DNA from: JBBRFH01 sp038224615 | GTDB lineage: Bacteria; Planctomycetota; Phycisphaerae; Tepidisphaerales; Tepidisphaeraceae | Direction of reading: 5' to 3' | Assembly (NCBI GenBank): GCA_038224615.1 | Contig: JBBRFH010000037.1 | Coordinates: forward strand, 1 to 17,879 | DNA length: 17,879 bases | Program-made: the position numbers and the translations under genes | The notes under the pieces: model-generated | The model's input: only the letters and a program-made list of their open reading frames with translations | Database searches by the model: none | Told to the model about the DNA's origin: nothing | Shown: in pieces, positions 7,411 to 13,469 of the stretch | How the letters are laid out: each line of letters starts with the position of its first letter | How positions within the stretch are numbered: the stretch's first letter is position 1

Positions 7411-7608
7411 GCGCGCGTGCATTTGCGTCGGTGTGACCGAATCGGAGTCAGGGATGTTCCCATGCGAAATCGAAGTAACCAACCCACCAGCGAAAGTGAC
7501 CGTCGCGACACGCGACATCGGAGGTGGGCATCCAAGGGCACCGGCGTGCTGAGCGGTGTTCAGCAAGCCCGGGTGTGGCCGGGTCGCGACGCGGGGCTGA
7601 TTGTCGGA

Positions 7609-8757
7609 TTAGCGGAGCTTGATGGTTGCCAGCGCCATCGCGGTCAGCATGGCGGCGACGATCCAGAAGCGGACGACGACCTGGGTTTCGGTCCAGCCCT
7701 TTTTCTGGAAGTGGTGATGCAGCGGGCTCATCAGGAAGATGCGCCGGCCGGTGCCGAAGCGGATGCGGGTGTACTTGAACCAGCCGACCTGGAGGATGAC
7801 GCTAACCGCCTCGGCGGCGAAGACGCCGCCGATGATCAGGAGCATGATTTCCTGGCGGATGACGATGGCGATGTAGCCGATCAATCCGCCCAGCGCCAGC
7901 GAGCCGGTGTCGCCCATGAAGACGCGGGCGGGGTTGCAGTTGAACCAGAGGAACCCGAGGCACGCCCCGACCATCGCGCCGGCGAACACCGCCATCTGCC
8001 CGGCGGCGGGGAGGTTGTGGAAGAGCAGGATATCGGAGAGCCCCCGGTCGCCGACGATCACCGCCAGGATCATGAATGCGAACGCCGTCAGCGTCATGCA
8101 GCCCGAGGCGAGTCCGTCGAGGCCGTCGGTGAGGTTGACCGCGTTGCTGGCGCCGACAATGACGAGCACGCCGAAGACCATGTAGCTGGCGAACCCGAGG
8201 TCGACCAGCGGCGACTGGCGGAAGGGGACGTAGAGCGCGTGGGCCTCGTCGATGCGTTGCCCGTAGCTCCAGGTGAAGTAGCAGAGGATCGCCGACAGCC
8301 CGATCTGGAAGAGGAGTTTCTCACGGCCGGTAAGCCCCTGTCGCGAGCCGGAGCGTCGGCCGACGGTGAGCTTGAGGTAGTCGTCGACCATGCCCAGCCC
8401 GCCGAGCAGGATCATGCAGACCAGCGCCATGTGAACGTAGAAATTCGAGCGGATGTCCGCCAGCAGCAGGCAGGTCGCGCCGATGGCGGTGAGGATGAGC
8501 AGTCCGCCCATCGTCGGGACGCCTTTCTTCTGCTTCATCATTTCGTTCATCGTGACTTCGTCGAAATCCGGCTCGTCGCCGATCTTCATCCAGCGCAGCC
8601 AGCGGATGACCTTCGGACTGGCGACAAGCATGACGAGGAAGCTGACCAGAATCGCCGCGACCGCCTGGAACGTGATGAAGCGGTGGAAGACGCGCAGAAA
8701 CCCGAACGGCGTCTGCTCGAGCTGCTGCTCAAAATACTGGGTGAGGACGTAAAGCAT
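7609..8757 (-). CDS. mraY: Phospho-N-acetylmuramoyl-pentapeptide transferase
   Basis: A 382-residue polytopic inner-membrane enzyme that transfers phospho-MurNAc-pentapeptide from UDP to undecaprenyl phosphate, forming lipid I. The family signatures are all present: VPTMGG (80-85), the Asp pair in VDDYLK (124-129), NLTDGLDGLA (208-217), MGDTGSLALGG (281-291) and the C-terminal HHHFQKKGW (347-355). Many hydrophobic segments fit the ten-helix topology. The length is slightly above the 360 residues of the E. coli enzyme. Its ATG shares one base with the murF stop (TGATG), indicating translational coupling. It is the last gene of the murE-murF-mraY operon; no murD, ftsW or murG follows. Confidence 0.96.
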   Translation of the reverse strand: MLYVLTQYFEQQLEQTPFGFLRVFHRFITFQAVAAILVSFLVMLVASPKVIRWLRWMKIGDEPDFDEVTMNEMMKQKKGVPTMGGLLILTAIGATCLLLADIRSNFYVHMALVCMILLGGLGMVDDYLKLTVGRRSGSRQGLTGREKLLFQIGLSAILCYFTWSYGQRIDEAHALYVPFRQSPLVDLGFASYMVFGVLVIVGASNAVNLTDGLDGLASGCMTLTAFAFMILAVIVGDRGLSDILLFHNLPAAGQMAVFAGAMVGACLGFLWFNCNPARVFMGDTGSLALGGLIGYIAIVIRQEIMLLIIGGVFAAEAVSVILQVGWFKYTRIRFGTGRRIFLMSPLHHHFQKKGWTETQVVVRFWIVAAMLTAMALATIKLR

Positions 8758-10106
8758 CAGGAAAACCGCCTGGCGATGGCGTCGGCGATGAGCTCGAGTT
8801 TCATCGAGCGCGAGCCTTTCAGGAGAACGAGGTCATCGGGTTGCATCCGTTCGGCAACAACAGACGCGGCACTGGCGGCGTCGGTGAAGCATTCAGTGCC
8901 GCTTGCGTTTTCACACGCGCGTCCGAACGCGTCTCCCACGGTGAACAGGCGCGAAGGCGCAAGCGACGCCGCCAAGGTCATCAGCTCTTTGTGGGCGCGT
9001 TCGGCATGCGCTCCGAGTTCGCGCATGTCTCCGAGGACGACGATCTTCCTGCCTGTCCACTCGATCTGCGAAAGCGTTTCGAGCGAGGCACGCATGGACG
9101 TGGGGTTGGCGTTGTAGGCGTCGTTGATGAGTGTGACCGGGCCGCAGACGCGCTTCTGCATGCGCATGTCCGACGAGGTCGCGAATGCGAGGCCGGTGCG
9201 GATGGTGTCGTGGTCGAGACCGAGATGCCGTGCGATCGCGATGACCGCCAGCGCGTTGCTCGCGAAGTGCCGCCCGGGAATCGGCGTGAAATAAGGGCGG
9301 CCGTCGACGTCGAAGCTGGTGCCGTCGAGCGTGACGCGGGCGTTGCGGGCGACAAGGTCGTTGTGGTCGCCGAAACCGAAGCGGAGGACCGGGCCTTGGT
9401 GGCGTGTAAGATGAGCGGAGAGGTGCGGGTCGTCGCCGTTGATGACGAGCAGCCCGCCAACGCGAATCCCGTCCGCGATGGCGGCGTTCTCGGCGCGGAC
9501 GCCGTCGAGATCGCCGAAGAATTCGAGGTGTTCCTCACCGATGCTGGTGATGACGGCGATGTCAGGCTCGGCGATGCGCGAGAGGTTCTCGACTTCGCCG
9601 GGGTGGTTCGTACCGATCTCGAGGATCACATAATCGTCGTCGTCGCTGACGGGGAAGATCGTCGCGGGCACTCCGATGTCGTTGTTGAAGCTCTTGGGCG
9701 ACGCCGTGCCGCGCAGGCTGCGCGCGAGGACCGCATGCAGCAGGTTCTTTGTACTGGTCTTGCCGTTGCTGCCCGCGATGGCGATGACGCGCGTACCGTG
9801 CATCCGCCGGCGGATGCTGCGGGCGAGTTGGCCCAGTGCCCGGCGCGTGTCGGCGACGCGCACAACGGTCATGCCGTCGGGTGCCGGCGCCGATCCGTCC
9901 ACGATCGCGACTGTCGCGCCGAGCTGGCTCGCCTGTGGAAGAAACGCGTGCCCGTCGAACTTATCGCCGTGCAACGCGACGAAGACGCAGCCCTTCGGAA
10001 CGGCGCGCGAGTCGGTGCTGACGTCGTCGACGCGCGTCTCGGCGTCGCCGGCGATGACCTCGCCGCCGGTGCTGTCGGCGATATCCTGGGCCGTCAGTGG
10101 GGTCAT
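8757..10106 (-). CDS. murF: UDP-N-acetylmuramoyl-tripeptide--D-alanyl-D-alanine ligase
   Basis: A 449-residue cytoplasmic ATP-dependent Mur ligase that adds D-Ala-D-Ala to UDP-MurNAc-tripeptide. The N-terminal substrate domain includes VSTDSRAVPKGCVFVAL (about 29-45). The ATP loop is AGSNGKTSTKN (111-121). EIGTNHPGEVENL (163-175) and NDAYNANPTSM (328-338) are MurF-type signatures of the central and C-terminal domains. The length matches the family. The ATG at 10106 overlaps the murE stop by four bases (ATGA), and there is no strong Shine-Dalgarno, which suggests coupling to murE translation. Confidence 0.96.
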   Translation of the reverse strand: MTPLTAQDIADSTGGEVIAGDAETRVDDVSTDSRAVPKGCVFVALHGDKFDGHAFLPQASQLGATVAIVDGSAPAPDGMTVVRVADTRRALGQLARSIRRRMHGTRVIAIAGSNGKTSTKNLLHAVLARSLRGTASPKSFNNDIGVPATIFPVSDDDDYVILEIGTNHPGEVENLSRIAEPDIAVITSIGEEHLEFFGDLDGVRAENAAIADGIRVGGLLVINGDDPHLSAHLTRHQGPVLRFGFGDHNDLVARNARVTLDGTSFDVDGRPYFTPIPGRHFASNALAVIAIARHLGLDHDTIRTGLAFATSSDMRMQKRVCGPVTLINDAYNANPTSMRASLETLSQIEWTGRKIVVLGDMRELGAHAERAHKELMTLAASLAPSRLFTVGDAFGRACENASGTECFTDAASAASVVAERMQPDDLVLLKGSRSMKLELIADAIARRFS

Positions 10107-11575
10107 CGGGCGATCGCGCCGCGGATCACCCGCGTCGCTTCCTCAACGTCATCGAAGTGCTGCTTGGTCGTCCCGATGATCTGGTAGTTTTCGTGGCCTT
10201 TGCCCGCGATCAGCAGCACGTCGCCGGGCTCGCAGTCATGGATGGCGCGCTCGATGGCGACTCGACGGTCGACCTCCACGCCCGTGCGCTTGCGGCCGGC
10301 GGCGGTGAAGCCCGCGGTAATGTCGTGCAGGATCAGCTCGGCGCACTCGGTCCGCGGGTTGTCGCTGGTGACGTAGATGACGTCGGCCAATTGCTCGGCG
10401 ACACGCGCCATGCGCGGCCGCTTGGTCTTGTCGCGATCCCCGCCGCATCCGAAGACGACGCGGAGCTTGTTGCCTCGCGTCAGCGGACGAAGCGACTGCA
10501 ACACGTTCTGCAGCGCATCGTCGGTGTGCGCGTAGTCGACGAGGACCGCGAACGGTTGACCCTGCGCGATCGGCTCGAGTCTCCCCGGCGCGCCGCGTGC
10601 CGCACGCAACGCGGCGGCGACCTGGTGGATGCTCAGCCCGAAAATCTCGCAGCAGAGCGCGATGGCGCACAGCGCGTTCTCGATGTTGTGCCGGCCGATC
10701 AACTTTGTGGCGATCTCAGTCTTGCCGTCGGGCGCGTTAAGGATGAACGTCGTGCCGTGGGCGGTCACGGCGAAATCGGTCGCGCGGTAGTCGGCGGGGC
10801 GGTGGATGCCGAACGTGAAGACGCGCGCGTCGCAGTCGCGCAGCATCCGCTCGTGCCACGGCGAATCGACGTTGACCGCCGCCACCGCATCCGGCTGCAG
10901 GCCGGCAAAAAGGCGGGCCTTGGCCTCGGCGTAGGCGTCCATCGTCTTGTGGTAGTCCAAGTGATCGCCGGTGAGATTGGTGAAACCCGCGCCCGCGTAT
11001 TGGATGCCCGCCACGCGGTGCTGGTCGAGGGCGTGGCTGCTGGTTTCGATCGCGCAGGCGCGGCAGTGATTGCTCCGCATCGTCTGCAGCAGCTCGGCGA
11101 CCTGGATCGCGCCGGGCGTCGTCATGTTCGACTCGACCTGGCGTCGGCCGTCGTCGAGTTCGACCGTGCCGACCATGCCGCAAGGCAGCTTGTTGTGGTT
11201 GAGGATGTCGCGGATCAGGTAGGTTGTCGTCGTCTTGCCGTTGGTGCCGGTGACGCCGACCACCTTGACGAAGTGTGACGGATTCCCCGCAAAAGCGCAC
11301 GCCAGCTTTGAAGTGGCGACGGCGGCGTCGCGGACGATCAGTTGGGGAATTGTCAGCCCCTCGATCGGTTCCTGTGCGACCACGGCGACGGCCCCCCTGG
11401 CTTGGGCGTCGCGGGCGAATTGAGTTCCGTCGGCTTTGATGCCGGGGCGGGCAATGAACAAATCCCCGGCGCGGACCAGGCGCGAATCGTCCTGCACGCC
11501 GGCAATCGACAAATCGGGATAAGCGGTGGAGTCGATCGTAGGATCGAGATGACGTAACAACGCATGCAGCCGCAC
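10103..11575 (-). CDS. murE: UDP-N-acetylmuramoyl-L-alanyl-D-glutamate--2,6-diaminopimelate ligase
   Basis: A 490-residue cytoplasmic Mur ligase that adds the third stem-peptide residue. The ATP loop is GVTGTNGKTTT (107-117). Lys219 in YAEAKARLF fits the carbamylated lysine. GHDRDK-type chemistry is represented by GCGGDRDKTKRP (376-387). The amino-acid selector reads DNPR (405-408), the established signature of meso-diaminopimelate-specific MurE rather than lysine-specific enzymes. The start is the GTG at 11575: an AAGGAGGT-type Shine-Dalgarno (11587-11580) ends four bases upstream, and the N-terminus then aligns with other MurE proteins. It is the first gene of the operon and is divergent from the pseudokinase operon. 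Confidence 0.96.
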   Translation of the reverse strand: MRLHALLRHLDPTIDSTAYPDLSIAGVQDDSRLVRAGDLFIARPGIKADGTQFARDAQARGAVAVVAQEPIEGLTIPQLIVRDAAVATSKLACAFAGNPSHFVKVVGVTGTNGKTTTTYLIRDILNHNKLPCGMVGTVELDDGRRQVESNMTTPGAIQVAELLQTMRSNHCRACAIETSSHALDQHRVAGIQYAGAGFTNLTGDHLDYHKTMDAYAEAKARLFAGLQPDAVAAVNVDSPWHERMLRDCDARVFTFGIHRPADYRATDFAVTAHGTTFILNAPDGKTEIATKLIGRHNIENALCAIALCCEIFGLSIHQVAAALRAARGAPGRLEPIAQGQPFAVLVDYAHTDDALQNVLQSLRPLTRGNKLRVVFGCGGDRDKTKRPRMARVAEQLADVIYVTSDNPRTECAELILHDITAGFTAAGRKRTGVEVDRRVAIERAIHDCEPGDVLLIAGKGHENYQIIGTTKQHFDDVEEATRVIRGAIAR

Positions 11576-11579
11576 CGGA

Positions 11580-11587
11580 ACCTCCTT
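11580..11587 (-). promoter_or_regulatory. murE: Strong Shine-Dalgarno that fixes the murE GTG start
   Basis: AAGGAGGT on the minus strand is a full match to the anti-Shine-Dalgarno core, with four to five bases before the GTG at 11575. It supports GTG over the downstream ATG at 11565. Confidence 0.8.
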
Positions 11588-11645
11588 GTTCCACGCGACC
11601 CAACCGGGCCCGGCGGCGCGGGCGACCGTGCCCGCGTCATCCGAA

Positions 11646-11674
11646 AGGGTATCAAGAGCGGACGCGGTTCACAA
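11646..11674 (-). promoter_or_regulatory. Candidate promoter of the murE-murF-mraY operon
   Basis: On the minus strand TTGTGA (11674-11669) is followed after 17 bases by TACCCT (11651-11646). The predicted transcript start near 11639 gives a leader of about 64 bases. Two CCGCGG words (11677-11682 and 11690-11695) sit just upstream of the -35 box and could be an operator. Prediction only. Confidence 0.45.
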
Positions 11675-11897
11675 TTCCGCGGATACGCCCCGCGGCTGGG
11701 GTCGGGGGTTTTTCGATCACGCGAGCTTTGCACACGAAGTCCAACTTCTGCCGCGAAGGCGCACGCGACGTCCGCTTTGGTCTGCGGCAACAAGTAGTCG
11801 CTTCCGCGTTCGCGGGCATTTATGTGGGAACATCGGTCTCGTAGAGACGCCCTCACCAGATAAAAAAATCGCAACGGCGTCGAACTGACGACCAGGT

Positions 11898-11927
11898 TTA
11901 TCAACGCACGACCCAACCCTGTAGAAT
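11898..11927 (+). promoter_or_regulatory. Candidate leaderless promoter of the pseudokinase-DUF58-vWA operon
   Basis: TTATCA (11898-11903, four of six matches to TTGACA) is followed after 18 bases by TAGAAT (11922-11927, close to TATAAT). The ATG at 11936 begins eight bases after the -10 box, so the mRNA would start at or within a base or two of the start codon. No Shine-Dalgarno is present, which agrees with leaderless initiation. Confidence 0.5.
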
Positions 11928-11935
11928 CGTTGCCC

Positions 11936-12565
11936 ATGGGCGATGTCGGCGACGAAATGACGGTCGAGCGTGAGTTGACGGCAGGGCAAACCTGGCTCGT
12001 CCGCGATCGCGCCGGCCGCCGGTTTGTGCAAAAGCGGCTCCCTGAAGACTGCTTGAAGGCCGGCCAGCTTCATCCGTCGGTCCGGTTGCGCCTGACCCGC
12101 CTGCGTGAGCTGCCGCTGGCGTGCTTCGTCAATCTCATTGGTGTCCAGCGCGACGAGCGACGCGGCATCGTGATGGTGTGCAGCTACGTCGAAGGTTCCA
12201 CGTTCGAGGCGCTGAGCGTGATCGACCAGGTTCGGCTCGCGCGGGCGCTGGAGCACGCCGTTGCGGGGATGCACCTGCTGGGCATGGTCCACGGCGCGAT
12301 TCACGGCCGCAACGTCATCGTCGATGACGCCGGCAAGCTCTGGCTCATTGATCCCAGTCCCCTGCTGCACGACGACCCGTCGGTCGACCTCCGCGCCGTC
12401 GAACGTCTCCGCGGGACACGGAACGCGGGCGGCGTTGCTGCCGATAGGCGTCCGCCTGATCGCGCCGACACCGTTTCCCGTCAACGCACGCTCATCGCGG
12501 CGGTAGCCATCCTTGTGCTGGCCATCGTCGCCGCGATGGGCATCCGGCATTTCCTGGCGGAATAA
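11936..12565 (+). CDS. Small tail-anchored pseudokinase (truncated protein-kinase fold)
   Basis: A 209-residue protein with a reduced protein-kinase-like core and a C-terminal membrane anchor. Lys33 in FVQKRL fits the ATP-binding lysine of the N-lobe. The catalytic-loop segment reads VHGAIHGRNVIVDDAG (118-133): the Asn is kept (Asn126) but the catalytic Asp of HRD/HGD is Ala121. The DFG position is LIDPSP with Asp139 kept. After this only about 45 residues follow before a helix TLIAAVAILVLAIVAAM (185-201) and a short tail, so most of the C-lobe is missing and the domain faces the cytoplasm. Phosphotransfer is therefore unlikely; a scaffold or nucleotide-sensing role is inference. ATG 11936 is chosen over the in-frame TTG at 11930 because the promoter's start site falls there. 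It is 19 bases upstream of the DUF58 gene, same strand. Confidence 0.75.
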   Translation: MGDVGDEMTVERELTAGQTWLVRDRAGRRFVQKRLPEDCLKAGQLHPSVRLRLTRLRELPLACFVNLIGVQRDERRGIVMVCSYVEGSTFEALSVIDQVRLARALEHAVAGMHLLGMVHGAIHGRNVIVDDAGKLWLIDPSPLLHDDPSVDLRAVERLRGTRNAGGVAADRRPPDRADTVSRQRTLIAAVAILVLAIVAAMGIRHFLAE

Positions 12566-12584
12566 TGGTGCGCCCGAGCCTGAC

Positions 12585-13469
12585 ATGAATGTCCTCAGCC
12601 GATTGCTCGATCCGGAGCTTGTCGAGACGCTGAACCACCTCGGTCTCAGCGCTCGCCGCGTCGTCGAAGGCAACACCGCCGGCCTGCACAAAAGCCCGAT
12701 CAAGGGTGCCAGCGTTGAGTTCCGCCAACACCGCGTCTATGTCGCCGGCGACGAGCCGAAGCGCATCGACTGGCGCGTGCTCGCCCGGTCGGATCGCGTG
12801 TTCGTCAAGGAGTACGATGAGGAAACCAACCTGCGCGCGACCGTCTTCGACGACGCCAGTGGTTCGATGTCCTACGGGCGGCCGGGTACGAAATTTGAAT
12901 TCGCCATCCGCGTGGCGACCGGGCTGGTCTACCTGATGCTTGCGCAGAACGAGTCGGCCGGCCTGTCGATCGCGCAGGACGGCGGGGACCAGTTCATCGC
13001 GCCGTCGAGCGCCCAGACGCAACTCGCTCGGATCGTCGAGGCCCTCGAACGCGCCACACCCGTCGGCCCGACGATGCTGGACAAGTCGCTGCTCCGCACC
13101 GCCGACCGCATGGATCGCCGTTCGCTGGCGATCGTGATCTCTGATTTTTTTCAGCCCGTTGAGCAGCTTCGCAAGGGCCTGGCACGCCTGCACCACGATC
13201 GCCACGAACTGGTCCTGCTCCGCCTGCTCCATCCGGACGAGATCACGTTTCCGTTTCACACCTGGGCCCGGTTCCGCGGGCTCGAAGGCGAGCAACCAAA
13301 ACTTCTTGAGACCGCCGTCGCGCGCAAGACCTACCTGGAGAACTTCAAGAAGCACGAAGAGCAGCTTCGGCTCGCGTGCAGCGCGATGGGCGCTGAACTG
13401 CTGGTCGCCCGGACCGACCACCCGCTCATCGATGCGATCATGTCGGTGATCCGACGGAGGAGCGCGTAG
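12585..13469 (+). CDS. DUF58 domain protein (vWA-like)
   Basis: A 294-residue soluble protein with the DUF58 signature PIKGASVEFRQHRVY ... GDEPKRIDWRVLARSD ... VFVKEYDEETNL (about 38-83), followed by a von Willebrand A-type fold. Its metal-binding MIDAS motif DASGS is intact (Asp90-Ser94), and LAIVISDFF is the later strand of that fold. DUF58 proteins usually work beside MoxR AAA+ ATPases and Bat-type vWA membrane proteins; their biochemical role is poorly known. The start at 12585 is used because the sequence before it in this frame overlaps the pseudokinase gene and is not conserved-looking. The stop (TAG) directly abuts the ATG of the next gene. Confidence 0.9.
   Translation: MNVLSRLLDPELVETLNHLGLSARRVVEGNTAGLHKSPIKGASVEFRQHRVYVAGDEPKRIDWRVLARSDRVFVKEYDEETNLRATVFDDASGSMSYGRPGTKFEFAIRVATGLVYLMLAQNESAGLSIAQDGGDQFIAPSSAQTQLARIVEALERATPVGPTMLDKSLLRTADRMDRRSLAIVISDFFQPVEQLRKGLARLHHDRHELVLLRLLHPDEITFPFHTWARFRGLEGEQPKLLETAVARKTYLENFKKHEEQLRLACSAMGAELLVARTDHPLIDAIMSVIRRRSA

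Larger units (their letters stand above)
6872..7608. other. 737-base convergent intergenic region, G-rich, no convincing gene
   Basis: The region lies between the 3' ends of the transhydrogenase gene (+) and mraY (-). Short open frames exist on both strands but have low-complexity, Arg/Pro/Ser-rich translations without a ribosome site, so I do not call them. What can be seen: a hairpin at 6914-6933; two runs of seven T on the plus strand (7100-7106 and 7194-7200); three clusters of G-runs on the plus strand (7129-7177, 7275-7299, 7363-7390); a small AT-rich patch with a tandem repeat (7395-7410); and a CCCGG/CCGGG hairpin (7568-7583) about 25 bases past the mraY stop. A non-coding RNA cannot be excluded. 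Confidence 0.5.
11576..11935. other. Divergent control region between murE and the pseudokinase operon
   Basis: This 360-base region carries the murE promoter and Shine-Dalgarno on the left and the pseudokinase promoter on the right, so the two envelope-related operons fire outward from it. Small perfect hairpins are present (CCGCG-TT-CGCGG at 11804-11815; GTCTC-GTA-GAGAC at 11836-11848), and a run of seven A lies at about 11862-11868. No gene is seen in it. Confidence 0.55.

Noticed and set aside
7568..7583. CCCGG/CCGGG hairpin as mraY terminator
   Set aside because: Five-base-pair stem without T-tract on the minus strand; too weak to call.
7357..9117. Long plus-strand open frame (586 codons) across mraY
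   Set aside because: It is antisense to the clear mraY and the end of murF; its translation is Asp/Glu/Arg/Ala-rich with no recognisable motif, as expected from codon bias on the opposite strand.
8841..11278. Long plus-strand open frames (448 and 393 codons) opposite murF and murE
   Set aside because: They mirror strongly conserved ligases on the other strand and have no family features; they result from high GC content.
11564..11937. Open frames in the murE/pseudokinase divergent region
   Set aside because: They overlap promoters and the murE start and have Arg/Ser-rich translations typical of non-coding GC-rich DNA.
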